From Lachnospiraceae bacterium (GTDB lineage Bacteria > Bacillota > Clostridia > Lachnospirales > Lachnospiraceae), in contig CAAGSD010000024.1 in assembly GCA_900772845.1 (NCBI GenBank), positions 1-43,492 of the forward strand: 43,492 bases of DNA, in the 5' to 3' direction. The notes under the pieces were generated by a model that ran no database searches, was not told the origin of the DNA, and saw only the letters and a program-made list of their open reading frames with translations. Position numbers and translations under genes: made by a program. Below, piece by piece: positions 1-7,244 of the stretch (within the stretch, counting starts at the first letter, position 1; each line of letters starts with the position of its first letter).

Positions 1-682
1 CTGACCGCATAGCGTTGATCCCCTTCGTTGTCAGATACCCCTCGGAAGGATTTTTCGAATATACTACCATGTGTACATGGGGATGATGTGACTCATTGTG
101 AAAGGCCGCATACCATTTGAGATTTCTGCTGTCGATCTTGTAATTTTCACAGAGAAGCTGCACCCTGCTCCGAAGCAAAGCCTGCCACTGTGCGGCACTG
201 TCATAGCCCAGTCGTTCCGCATCCTCTCTTCGCAGGCTGATAACATTTGTCCAGATTACTCCGGTGTGGTTAGCGACCTCCTCTGCCACACGAGACAGCA
301 CTATGGGATCCCCTTCATTAGAAAACAGACCGTGAGTACCTATAATCTCTACTCCCGGTCTGTTTGCAAGATAATCTATGTAATTTTTCTTCTTCGCAAT
401 AATGTCGAGGTTGTTTTCCAATGCCTGCGTGATAAACTCTGACGCATTCTCTCTGGTAGGTCTCTGCACATAGTCATGATACTCATGCATCCGCTTGGCA
501 TCCGGGATCTTTGTCAGAATATCTGCGATCAGTTCCTTCTGTTTAGCGGTCGCTGGCAGTAAGGCTGTCGTGCTGCCTACCTTCTCCACACCATCACGAG
601 TGCCAATGTAATTGATGTAATTGGCCAGGTGCGCCGGTGGGGAATTCTTGAGGTAGTTGCAGCGCAAGATTAATTTAGACAT
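1..682 (-). CDS. MobP3-type relaxase, N-terminal part (cut by window edge)
   Basis: Relaxase that should nick oriT and stay covalently bound to the transferred strand. The frame is open from an ATG at 682 to the window edge, giving about 227 residues. Around residues 193-205 is a dense histidine motif (H-N-E-S-H-H-P-H-V-H), the metal-binding HUH motif of MOBP relaxases. The N-terminus (MSKLILRCNYLK) and the segment after the motif (YSKNPSEGYLTT) match my memory of Firmicutes MobP3 relaxases. A purine-rich ribosome binding site (AGGAAGAGAG) precedes the ATG, and the upstream gene ends 11 bp away, so it closes the left-hand operon. The catalytic tyrosine and the C-terminal part cannot be judged here. 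Relaxase assignment is strong; the exact subfamily is from memory. Confidence 0.9.
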   Translation of the reverse strand, partial: MSKLILRCNYLKNSPPAHLANYINYIGTRDGVEKVGSTTALLPATAKQKELIADILTKIPDAKRMHEYHDYVQRPTRENASEFITQALENNLDIIAKKKNYIDYLANRPGVEIIGTHGLFSNEGDPIVLSRVAEEVANHTGVIWTNVISLRREDAERLGYDSAAQWQALLRSRVQLLCENYKIDSRNLKWYAAFHNESHHPHVHMVVYSKNPSEGYLTTKGINAMRS

Positions 683-693
683 TATCTCTCTTC

Positions 694-1419
694 CTAATCA
701 ATCATTTTCCAGCCACCAATTAGCTCTTTCAAATTAATCATATCATTATCCAGTTCCCTATTTCCTGATTTTTCTGGTATTTCGTCACTTAAAAATCTCA
801 CTATATTCTGCGAAAAAGAAATAAAGTTATTTATTCTATATGAATCTAGTAGTTGCGTATTCATTGCTGAAACATATAATTTTTGGTTATTATAAATAAC
901 ATTTCCAATGCTCGCTGCTTTATTTAAGTGGTGTATAATTTCATACAAATAAAAGTCTTTAATATACTGTTCCTCAGCTTGCTTATAGCGTACCACATAG
1001 TTTTGGCAAATCAATAATCCATCACATGCAATATTATCAAAGTCATCTATCATTTCTTGCCGTTCAGCGCTAACAATGTACGCTCTCTTTCCACTTATTT
1101 GCATTCTCTTTATTCTATGTTCACGAAATTTTTTTGAACTCCATGAAACTAATAGAAAAAGTCCCACTAGCGCTATTATTAATACAATTTTTATCATTAC
1201 TTGCCAATTGATATCTGTCACGTAGGCTTCAAGAAAAGTAGCAAAGAAGTCATCAAACAATAGAACGACTAAAACATCAACAAGACTTCCTAAAAAATAT
1301 CCTAACAAGTCTGATTCATTATTCTGTATTTTAGCATCTATTTTTCTAATATCCTTGCTTACATAAAATCGCAGCAATTCAAGATTTTTATGACCTATCT
1401 GTTCAAAGTCTCGCGACAT
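694..1419 (-). CDS. Membrane protein of unknown function in the relaxase operon
   Basis: 241 residues, function not recognised. Two hydrophobic stretches, about residues 40-68 and 75-95, predict two membrane helices. A basic segment (SSKKFREHRIKRMQ) follows, then a soluble C-terminal half of about 140 residues. The start ATG has an AAAAAGGTAGG-type ribosome binding site. It lies 4 bp after the preceding gene and 11 bp before the relaxase, so the three are co-transcribed. Base composition is clearly more AT-rich than in the transfer operon to the right, which suggests a later cargo gene. It could be an effector or immunity component paired with the upstream gene, or an accessory mobilisation protein; nothing in the sequence decides this. 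Confidence 0.75.
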   Translation of the reverse strand: MSRDFEQIGHKNLELLRFYVSKDIRKIDAKIQNNESDLLGYFLGSLVDVLVVLLFDDFFATFLEAYVTDINWQVMIKIVLIIALVGLFLLVSWSSKKFREHRIKRMQISGKRAYIVSAERQEMIDDFDNIACDGLLICQNYVVRYKQAEEQYIKDFYLYEIIHHLNKAASIGNVIYNNQKLYVSAMNTQLLDSYRINNFISFSQNIVRFLSDEIPEKSGNRELDNDMINLKELIGGWKMID

Positions 1420-1423
1420 AATA

Positions 1424-1996
1424 CTATCCTACCTTTTTCGTTAGATCCCTTAGTTGTCCATAAACCGCATTAACTTTTTCGTCACGTTTATCATTGACAC
1501 ATTTATTATCGTCACCTTTAACCGAATTCATAACTGCTGCATACTGTTTTGCAATTAAAATTTCTCTATAAAGATCGCTTCTCCTTTGTTGCAAATACTC
1601 TTTTACCATAGGATCAGTTTCCTTTTTAGATAATAATTCTATCATTTTCTCCAATATAGTACATATCTGATAAGGTGTTATAAATACATATCCGCCCTCT
1701 CTCGAGAATTTTTTCCTAAGTACTTTCACTTTTCGTTTACTTATATCAAGTTTCTTTGCAATATATGCTACTCCTTTATGATAATTGCTACTACCTTTTT
1801 GAGAAGGACAATATAGTTTTCCAATAATTGCAAATGCCACTGCAATAGAATGATTATAGTATCGCCCATCTGGATCTTCCTTGGGTTTATATCCACAGTG
1901 AAAATAATTTGTTCCAAAAGCAAGAATATCATCTACATCAAATTTACCTGCTTCAACTTTTGCATCATCAAATTCATCAGAAAAATCAGTACTCAT
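1424..1996 (-). CDS. Hypothetical soluble protein, relaxase operon
   Basis: 190 residues, not recognised. It has no signal peptide or membrane segment. Residues about 82-105 (around AKKLDISKRKVKVLRKKF) look like a helix-turn-helix with a strongly basic second helix, so DNA binding is possible. The start ATG is fixed by a GGAGGAGG ribosome binding site. A promoter lies directly upstream (2030-2058), and the next gene begins 4 bp after the stop. AT-rich composition and tight pairing with the following membrane protein suggest the two act together. Confidence 0.7.
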   Translation of the reverse strand: MSTDFSDEFDDAKVEAGKFDVDDILAFGTNYFHCGYKPKEDPDGRYYNHSIAVAFAIIGKLYCPSQKGSSNYHKGVAYIAKKLDISKRKVKVLRKKFSREGGYVFITPYQICTILEKMIELLSKKETDPMVKEYLQQRRSDLYREILIAKQYAAVMNSVKGDDNKCVNDKRDEKVNAVYGQLRDLTKKVG

Positions 1997-2029
1997 GGCG
2001 TATCCTCCTCCAACTTTTTATCTATATTT

Positions 2030-2058
2030 AGTATATCATGTCGAAAATTGAAAGTAAA
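2030..2058 (-). promoter_or_regulatory. Sigma-A promoter of the relaxase operon
   Basis: On the minus strand TTTACT (2058-2053), a 17-bp spacer and TATACT (2035-2030) with an extended -10 TGA just upstream. It sits in the gap after the ribbon-helix-helix gene and drives the 190-aa, 241-aa and relaxase genes. Seen by eye only. Confidence 0.6.
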
Positions 2059-2064
2059 CGTATT

Positions 2065-2469
2065 CTAACTTCTCTGATATAAATATGCCTCCTCAAAAGT
2101 TACAGAGCCATTAATTCTTTTTACTTCATCCATACACTTTATCTGTAATCTTCGTAGTTTCTCATCATCTATTCCGTGGCTATATGCAATCACATGAGAT
2201 AGCTTAGAAGTTTCCACTGCCAATTTATACATAGCACGAGCCATTCTATTCTCACTGTCTTTCACCGTGGAATGCATTACAGAGGAGATTGTGGAAAGCA
2301 TATAGTTTTCAATTTTTTCTGATGTTAGATACCCGATATAAAATTTCAATGCTTGATTTAGAAATTCATTTCTTGACTTCACATCTGCCTGCTCTAGTAA
2401 TCCATCTATCTGTTCCAGCAAATCTTCTTCAATATAAAATCCCTTTCTTACTTTTCCTTTTTCCTTCAT
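2065..2469 (-). CDS. Ribbon-helix-helix DNA-binding protein, possible mobilisation accessory factor
   Basis: 134 residues. Residues about 7-50 (KVRKGFYIEEDLLEQIDGLL, then SRNEFLNQALKFYIGYL) have the beta-helix-helix layout of Arc/CopG ribbon-helix-helix proteins. The remaining 85 residues are helical and may be an oligomerisation or partner-binding part. I chose the ATG at 2469 because GGGAGGGAGCA precedes it; an upstream in-frame start at 2499 has no such site. Small RHH proteins next to relaxases often bind oriT as relaxosome accessories (MobC-like role) or repress the mobilisation operon. Which applies here is inference. Confidence 0.75.
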   Translation of the reverse strand: MKEKGKVRKGFYIEEDLLEQIDGLLEQADVKSRNEFLNQALKFYIGYLTSEKIENYMLSTISSVMHSTVKDSENRMARAMYKLAVETSKLSHVIAYSHGIDDEKLRRLQIKCMDEVKRINGSVTFEEAYLYQRS

Positions 2470-2536
2470 TGCTCCCTCCCACAAAAATAAAAGTAGCAAA
2501 TCATTTCGGATTCAACTGCCTTTATCAACAATTCTA

Positions 2537-2998
2537 TCAGACGTATTCACAGATGACATCATATAACTCTTGAAGACTCATAAAACTATGATATTGAATA
2601 TTGTCTATTCTACAATCTCCACAGTCCTTTCGTGATTGTTCTTCAAATGCATTATAGAACTTATTATATGGTCCTACATACACAGGCTCTCGAAAGTTCA
2701 AAGGTTCTGGGTACCATTTAAACTGGTCTCCGGTAATGTCTAGTACAATATCATTTTCAATAACTAACCATGCGTGTGGTGGATTTTCCAAATCCAAATC
2801 ATAAAAAGTTGCACTAACATAAGTTATCTTTTTTCTATAACCATTGTCATACAAAAATTTTGCAAGCAATTCCGAAGTAATCCCACAGCAACCGCTCGGA
2901 AAATTTTTGAACCTTTGATCCCTATTAAATTGCTTTTCCTCTTTTGCTTCCTCTATTGCCGCGCGAAATTTTAAAGCTAAAGCTTCTATCTCTTGCAT
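2537..2998 (-). CDS. Transglutaminase-like / papain-fold cysteine enzyme
   Basis: 153 residues. A putative Cys-His-Asp triad is visible: Cys37 or Cys38 in PSGCCGITSELLAKFL (helix start, as in papain and transglutaminase folds), His75 in PPHAWLVI and Asp87 in DIVLDITGDQF. This resembles small transglutaminase-like proteins that cleave or cross-link peptide bonds. It has no signal peptide, so it should act in the cytoplasm. The ATG at 2998 follows AGGGGGAA; a GTG one codon earlier is also possible. It is the first gene of the left operon, with a promoter at 3047-3074. Role unknown: processing of a relaxosome or defence protein is possible but not shown. Confidence 0.65.
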   Translation of the reverse strand: MQEIEALALKFRAAIEEAKEEKQFNRDQRFKNFPSGCCGITSELLAKFLYDNGYRKKITYVSATFYDLDLENPPHAWLVIENDIVLDITGDQFKWYPEPLNFREPVYVGPYNKFYNAFEEQSRKDCGDCRIDNIQYHSFMSLQELYDVICEYV

Positions 2999-3046
2999 CA
3001 CAGTTCCCCCTAAATTCTGTTGGCATTATTATCTGTCATCCGTTTA

Positions 3047-3074
3047 ATTATATCACTCCCTTCCTAGTTTACAA
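3047..3074 (-). promoter_or_regulatory. Sigma-A promoter with extended -10 for the transglutaminase-like gene
   Basis: Minus strand TTGTAA (3074-3069), a 16-bp spacer ending in TGA, then TATAAT (3052-3047). It lies about 50 bp upstream of the start codon at 2998, between that gene and the inverted repeat that ends the transfer operon. Confidence 0.65.
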
Positions 3075-3153
3075 CAAAGACTCTTCCCCTTTTCTCATAA
3101 GCATAAATAAAGTCTCTTTCAATATCTTCTATCTCTTGAAAATGCCAAAAACA

Positions 3154-3190
3154 GGCATAACTTCTTCAAAATTATCAAAATAGTTATGCC
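3154..3190 (-). terminator. Inverted repeat, probable terminator of the transfer operon (or oriT arm)
   Basis: Perfect 9-bp arms, GGCATAACT at 3154-3162 and AGTTATGCC at 3182-3190, separated by 19 bp. On the minus strand the second arm is followed by TGTTTTT, as in a Rho-independent terminator. The long loop is unusual, and an inverted repeat upstream of a relaxase operon is also what an oriT contains, so both readings stay open. Confidence 0.5.
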
Positions 3191-3203
3191 ATGCCAAGAA
3201 TCT

Positions 3204-3262
3204 CCCAACGGCTCTGCCGGTGGGTGTTTCACGGGTTAAGCCGCCTTTGGGCGGCATAACCC
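3204..3262. other. Two adjacent stem-loops in the spacer upstream of the relaxase operon
   Basis: Stem 1: CCCA-A-CGGC / GCCG-G-TGGG at 3204-3224 with a 3-nt loop and one mismatch. Stem 2: GGGTTA-A-GCCGCC / GGCGGC-A-TAACCC at 3233-3262 with a TTTG loop and one A-A mismatch. Neither is followed by a T-run, so they do not look like ordinary terminators. With the repeat at 3154-3190 they make this the best oriT or structured-RNA candidate in the window. From 3263 to 3457 I see no gene or clear motif. Confidence 0.5.
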
Positions 3263-3457
3263 CTTTAACCTGCACTATTTTCGACCCAGTTTATACTGTC
3301 TCAGATCCTCTGTCCTGCTTCCGTTGCCTACCGGTTTCTTCCCCCCAGTTTCTTATACTATTCTCCAAATCGGCTCATACAGGGCTTTTCCCGTCTCCAT
3401 CGGTAACTTTATCCTTGTTTGTCAAATGAGGGCACACAGCGCCACACGCAGGCTCAC

Positions 3458-3476
3458 GCGGGGCTATGTGCCCCGC
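3458..3476. other. GC-rich hairpin directly after the DUF3846 gene
   Basis: Perfect 7-bp stem GCGGGGC / GCCCCGC with a 5-nt loop, starting 4 bp past the stop codon of the last transfer-operon gene. No T-run follows on the minus strand, so it may stabilise the 3' end of the message or belong to the same structured region as the stem-loops at 3204-3262. Confidence 0.5.
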
Positions 3477-3479
3477 ATC

Positions 3480-3842
3480 CTAAAATCCAAGAAATATCAT
3501 CCTCGGCACAAGTTCCGGTTCATGCCCCGTAAACTGCTCGATCTCTCCGAATTTTTTGGTATAGTCCTCGATCTGCTCTTCCGTCAGAGAAATAAAATCG
3601 CCTTCCCTGTTGCTTCCGCAGATAAAAAAAGGGCCGCAGATAATGTCATTACCATTTCTGCGGTTCGGCTTCATTCCGTTAATTTTTCCCTCATCGTTGA
3701 CAACTGCCAGGCATCCATCTTCAAAACAAACGCAGTCAATAAGTCCTCCGACCTCTGCCTGACAGTCCTTAAGTTCATTTGCTATTTCTTTCACGAAGGG
3801 AGCTTTTCCCTCTTCAATCTTCAAAATCTTTATTTTTTCCAT
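3480..3842 (-). CDS. DUF3846 family protein
   Basis: 120 residues, soluble and acidic. It matches my memory of DUF3846, a family common on Firmicutes phages and integrative elements: an N-terminal strand-rich part with GGLIDCVCFEDGCLAVVNDE, then a polar loop and GPFFICG. The family's function is unknown to me. It is the last gene of the long transfer operon, 23 bp after the first DUF6103-like gene. The ATG follows a weak GAGGAAAA site. Confidence 0.7.
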   Translation of the reverse strand: MEKIKILKIEEGKAPFVKEIANELKDCQAEVGGLIDCVCFEDGCLAVVNDEGKINGMKPNRRNGNDIICGPFFICGSNREGDFISLTEEQIEDYTKKFGEIEQFTGHEPELVPRMIFLGF

Positions 3843-3865
3843 ATCTTGTTTTTCCTCGCTCCTGC

Positions 3866-4120
3866 TTACTCGGTTTCCTCAACCCCATCGGATGTCTCTC
3901 TGTTTTTGATCTGCTGGCGGCTTGTCTTCTTCACAACAGGAGGAACATCTCCCCTGCTCTCGATGTACTCCCGGACTGCCTGGGGTACATATTTTTCATA
4001 CATTTTTCCGAGCGTCTCCCTCATCTCCGCATCAAAATCTGCGTCCTTTTTCCCCATATACTGCTTTACTGCATTTAACTTTTCTTCATCATATTTGATT
4101 GTAACAACTGCCTGCTTCAT
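3866..4120 (-). CDS. DUF6103-like small protein
   Basis: 84 residues, fully soluble. An N-terminal beta strand (AVVTIKYDEEKLNAVKQYM) is followed by helices, in the style of a ribbon-helix-helix or antitoxin-like dimer, then DKLYEK-type LGKMYEKYVPQAVREYI and a basic C-terminal tail. It is a paralogue of the next gene upstream, sharing the YEK-VP-AVR core. The start is supported by GCGGAGGTAAAGG. Likely a small DNA-binding or partner-binding protein of the element; its precise job is unknown. Confidence 0.7.
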   Translation of the reverse strand: MKQAVVTIKYDEEKLNAVKQYMGKKDADFDAEMRETLGKMYEKYVPQAVREYIESRGDVPPVVKKTSRQQIKNRETSDGVEETE

Positions 4121-4155
4121 CCTTTACCTCCGCTTTTATTATTGTTATTTCTTCC

Positions 4156-4515
4156 TCACATCCCCATGCTCATAGTATTTTCCGCCATCTCTTCTGACGT
4201 TTCCTGTGTCGGCTGCTGTGGCGTTTCTTCCTGTGACTGTACAGTTCGGCTTCTTCTACCCGGTGTTCTGGGCTGTCTTGCTACCCTCTCACTCTGTGTC
4301 TCCTGTTCTGTTGAAAGCGTCTCCTGTGAAGTTTCCATTGTCTCATCTCTTTCTACAAATTTTCTAACTGCCACCGGAACATTCTTCTCGTACAGTTTAT
4401 CAAGGCTGCCCTTTAACAGTTCCTCCACACTTTTCTCATTCTGTTCCGTCAGGAAAAATGTGAGTGCCTCCAGCTTGGCTTCCGCAAATGTAATTTTGAT
4501 TTCTTTTTCTGTCAT
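4156..4515 (-). CDS. DUF6103-like protein with disordered Gln/Thr-rich tail
   Basis: 119 residues. Residues 1-60 parallel the neighbouring 84-aa protein: an N-terminal strand (EIKITFAEAKLEAL) and a core LDKLYEKNVPVAVRKFV. The last 60 residues are low complexity, rich in Glu, Thr, Gln and Arg, and probably disordered. The start at 4515 is chosen because AAAGGAG lies 5 nt upstream; an in-frame ATG at 4530 has none. A tandem duplicate of the 84-aa gene. Confidence 0.7.
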   Translation of the reverse strand: MTEKEIKITFAEAKLEALTFFLTEQNEKSVEELLKGSLDKLYEKNVPVAVRKFVERDETMETSQETLSTEQETQSERVARQPRTPGRRSRTVQSQEETPQQPTQETSEEMAENTMSMGM

Positions 4516-4526
4516 GTCTTCTCCTT

Positions 4527-4604
4527 TCAATATATCTGCTGATGTAATCTTTCTTCTGTAAGTTCTTCCGATCCGCTACATTCCTGTATCATATCTTCTG
4601 TCAA
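4527..4604 (-). CDS. Possible 25-residue peptide between the P60 and DUF6103-like genes
   Basis: A short frame beginning TTG at 4604 (or ATG at 4592) with GGGAGG 7 nt upstream of the TTG, ending 12 bp before the next start. The peptide is acidic (LTEDMIQECSGSEEL...). The good ribosome binding site is the only support, and it fills an otherwise empty gap in a tight operon. It could be a leader that couples translation. Confidence 0.35.
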   Translation of the reverse strand: MTEDMIQECSGSEELTEERLHQQIY

Positions 4605-4651
4605 AATAAATCCTCCCAGTGGAAAACAGATGCCGATGGCATCAAAAATGG

Positions 4652-5686
4652 TTACTGCGGTCTCCCATACATCACCTGTTTGTCACTGTCAAACAAGCTC
4701 CGGTATACCACTTTTCTCTTGGAGCTAGACGCATCCACAACCATGCCATCTCCAACATAGATCCCTACATGTGTAATGTTTCTGTATCGTCCATTGGGTT
4801 TATAACTCCAAAACACAAGATCTCCCGGCTGTAAAGATTCCTTTGCAACCGTCAGACAATGTTCCTCCAGATACCTCGCCTGTTCGGCCGCCGTTCCCGG
4901 CAGGGATATTCCTATCTGTCGGTAACACCACAGCGTCAGATAACTGCAGTCCACATATTCTCCCGAACCTCGAAGTTCCTGTGAGTAAGGATCCCCCAGT
5001 CTCGACATGGCAAGCCTTACGATTTCGCCTGCCGTTTCATTCATCGTCAGGTCATAGGTCTGTATATTTCCTGCCGCATTCCAGCTTCCCCAGCCGCTAA
5101 ATTCATCCCCTTCCATGGGAGCCTGTCTGTCATACCTTGCTATATACCAGATATTCATGGCGTTTGACTGCTGTTCATAGGTCGCCGTTCTTCCATAATT
5201 CTGCACCAGCTTCTGAAAGATCTCTGTCTTTTCCGTGATCGGAATTACCACCGCATAGGTTTCCTGCGTGGTTGTTTCATCCTCATGGTATACCGTTTTC
5301 GTCCGCTCTTCGTAGTTCACAAAGCAATCTGCAAACTGCATATAGCGTTCTGTGGAAAGCCAAATCCGGTCTACGCCGAAATACAGAGCATAAAAAACAG
5401 ACTTGACCAGATATCTGTCTATTTTCCCTTCTTCTGCCATTTCATCAAGATGATCCAGCACCACATCCAGTTCCTCAAAACTCCTCTGCATCTGACGGAT
5501 ATATTCCAGATAGTCTGGAGACATTCCTTTCGGAATATCTCCTCCATCAAACGCCAGATGCACTGCCGCACGGTTATGATCTGCTCCTCCGGAAGAAAGA
5601 CTAAGATAGCATAAAAGCACAAGGATCACCGGAAGCCCGATGCCTGCTAACGCTATCTTTGTCATCACAGTTGCTGCTGGCCGCAT
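4652..5686 (-). CDS. Membrane-anchored NlpC/P60 cell-wall hydrolase (VirB1-like role)
   Basis: 344 residues. An N-terminal membrane anchor or signal (residues about 8-32) precedes a helical extracellular region and a C-terminal NlpC/P60 domain (about 215-344). The catalytic Cys is in YVDCSYLTLWCY near residue 244, the His in THVGIYVGDG near 304, and a polar residue follows in VVDASS. Such enzymes cut gamma-D-Glu-diamino-acid bonds in peptidoglycan; in Gram-positive conjugation systems they open the wall for the secretion apparatus. The first 22 bp of the gene overlap the end of the gamma-glutamylcyclotransferase gene, implying coupled translation. The start ATG follows GGGGGAAGAGGA. Confidence 0.88.
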   Translation of the reverse strand: MRPAATVMTKIALAGIGLPVILVLLCYLSLSSGGADHNRAAVHLAFDGGDIPKGMSPDYLEYIRQMQRSFEELDVVLDHLDEMAEEGKIDRYLVKSVFYALYFGVDRIWLSTERYMQFADCFVNYEERTKTVYHEDETTTQETYAVVIPITEKTEIFQKLVQNYGRTATYEQQSNAMNIWYIARYDRQAPMEGDEFSGWGSWNAAGNIQTYDLTMNETAGEIVRLAMSRLGDPYSQELRGSGEYVDCSYLTLWCYRQIGISLPGTAAEQARYLEEHCLTVAKESLQPGDLVFWSYKPNGRYRNITHVGIYVGDGMVVDASSSKRKVVYRSLFDSDKQVMYGRPQ

Positions 5687-6171
5687 TCCTCTTCCCCCAT
5701 ACTTCCTTCTCCCAGTTCCTGCATCATCCGATCCATGCTTTTTCTCACTCCCTTCATCAGCACATTTTCATCAAACCCAGCCTCTTTGTATCCCGTCTGT
5801 ATGGTTTTCAGATAACGCCCCGACGGAATTCCCATGGCAGGTCCGTCTTTCATGATATATGCCATCATTTTTTCACAGCCGCCTTCTACCTCCACCTCTA
5901 ACATCTGTTTGCCATACAGTCTGGGATAGCCTTCATACCGATCCAGATTAACTTCATCTCTTGGGCTGATCTCCCAAATTAAAACCGGCACATTTTCTCC
6001 CTCTTTCGGTTCTACCGTGGCAACCGCCGCATCCGTATACCCACGGAAAAGCAGTTCATAGTCCTTAAGCATTCCACTTCCTATTACCTTTGCATCGGGG
6101 CAGCGCTGTGCCATCTGCTCACGATTCAGATTGGATCCGTAGGCAATATATTTTCTTCCGTTCATGTCCAT
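5665..6171 (-). CDS. Gamma-glutamylcyclotransferase-like protein (AIG2/GGCT fold)
   Basis: 168 residues. The substrate loop YGSNLN (residues 11-16) and the presumed catalytic Glu80 in LDRYEGYP are the GGCT signatures. GGCT enzymes release 5-oxoproline from gamma-glutamyl amines. It is adjacent to an amidoligase gene, and the two families are known to travel together: the ligase is predicted to form a gamma-glutamyl or similar amide and the cyclotransferase to reverse or trim it. I prefer the ATG at 6171, which follows GGAGAAACAAG; a GTG at 6198 overlapping the amidoligase stop is an alternative. Role in transfer unknown, perhaps wall or pilin peptide modification. Confidence 0.85.
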   Translation of the reverse strand: MDMNGRKYIAYGSNLNREQMAQRCPDAKVIGSGMLKDYELLFRGYTDAAVATVEPKEGENVPVLIWEISPRDEVNLDRYEGYPRLYGKQMLEVEVEGGCEKMMAYIMKDGPAMGIPSGRYLKTIQTGYKEAGFDENVLMKGVRKSMDRMMQELGEGSMGEEECGQQQL

Positions 6172-6194
6172 CTTGTTTCTCCATTCTGCTGTTT

Positions 6195-7202
6195 TCACAT
6201 ATTCATGTGAAGTCCTTCTGTTTCTTCCGGCATGTCTTCCGCATTCTCTGTCCTCACCGGCTCCTGCTCCTTTTTCTCCTTCAATGCCCGCAGCCTTTCC
6301 TTCTGCCGCAATGCCTGTTCCGGCTCTTTCCAGGCAATTCCTCCTTCGAGATTTTCTAACAGGAACCTTCTCGCTGTCTTAAATTCATCCCCTATCATTC
6401 CCAGACGCAACAGCCAGGTCCGGAACGTATACTTTTCATTGGTGCTGGTCGTCTTGATCCGCCCGGCCGATTTCTGGTTGAGTGCCTGTGCGGAAATCGC
6501 CAGACAGAACTGAATATAAGTCTTTATTTTTCCTGCATGGGTTGTGGAATTAAACAGACGAAACTCTATCGTTCCTTTTTGAAACACACTATGCAGGTTC
6601 AGACAGTGATAACGGCTCTCATGATAATGGTAGTCACTTCCGTCATCACCGCCATACCAGATATCACTTACTTCCTTCAGTGTTTTGGGCTTCTTACGGT
6701 TCAATTCCTGCAAAAAATCTTCTTCCACCTTCTTGCAGTATTTATGCTCCCTTTTTACATTTACCTGCAAAGCTTTGTAAATCAGATCTTCTTTGCTGTA
6801 CATAATGTTTGTGATGTTCCGTAGTGATCTGGCATCATGGGGAGCCGCATTGATATGTACATGGATTCCCGTATTGTTCCCTGCAATCGCACCTGCATGA
6901 CGAAGCTGCCGCACCAATTCCTGGATCACCGGGATATCTGCATACTCACAGATAGGAGACACAAATTCCACCTTATATTCTCTATCTGCACAGCCCCCAT
7001 CTTTTCGCTGCGCTATAATGCTGGAGTCGCTTACGACTTTCCATTTTCGGTTGGAAGTATCCCTAACCATATATTCATCGTAAGCGCCACCAACATGTTG
7101 TGCCTGTTTGGAAAAATAAGCCGCTATGACGCTGGCTGCCATTTTCCTGGTAATCCCTGTCATCTCGATCTCTATGCCGAATTTTTGATCCCGCATATCC
7201 AT
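6195..7202 (-). CDS. Amidoligase (COOH-NH2 ligase, glutamine-synthetase-like fold)
   Basis: 335 residues. The N-terminus carries FGIEIEMTG (about residues 8-16), the metal/ATP-binding start of the putative amidoligase family. GIHVHINA follows near 120, then RYHCLNLHSVF and TIEFRLFNSTTHAGK near 200-230, all hallmark motifs. The family is predicted to join carboxyl and amino groups using ATP. The C-terminal 60 residues are charged and probably disordered. It sits between the VirB4 ATPase gene and the cyclotransferase gene in the transfer operon. GGGAGG lies upstream with a long spacing of about 13 nt. The substrate is unknown. Confidence 0.88.
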   Translation of the reverse strand: MDMRDQKFGIEIEMTGITRKMAASVIAAYFSKQAQHVGGAYDEYMVRDTSNRKWKVVSDSSIIAQRKDGGCADREYKVEFVSPICEYADIPVIQELVRQLRHAGAIAGNNTGIHVHINAAPHDARSLRNITNIMYSKEDLIYKALQVNVKREHKYCKKVEEDFLQELNRKKPKTLKEVSDIWYGGDDGSDYHYHESRYHCLNLHSVFQKGTIEFRLFNSTTHAGKIKTYIQFCLAISAQALNQKSAGRIKTTSTNEKYTFRTWLLRLGMIGDEFKTARRFLLENLEGGIAWKEPEQALRQKERLRALKEKKEQEPVRTENAEDMPEETEGLHMNM

Positions 7203-7244
7203 CTTACTGTTTTTTCCTCCCTTCTCTGTTCTCCCTGCGGCCCA

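Noticed and set aside
3324..4175. Plus-strand frame of 283 residues
   Set aside because: Antisense to DUF3846 and the DUF6103-like gene, rich in Phe, Ser, Cys and Leu as shadows usually are, and without a start site.
4142..4561. Plus-strand Cys-rich frame of 139 residues that could look like another Cys-rich peptide
   Set aside because: It mirrors the Gln/Thr-rich tail of the 119-aa gene and has no ribosome binding site or maturase neighbour.
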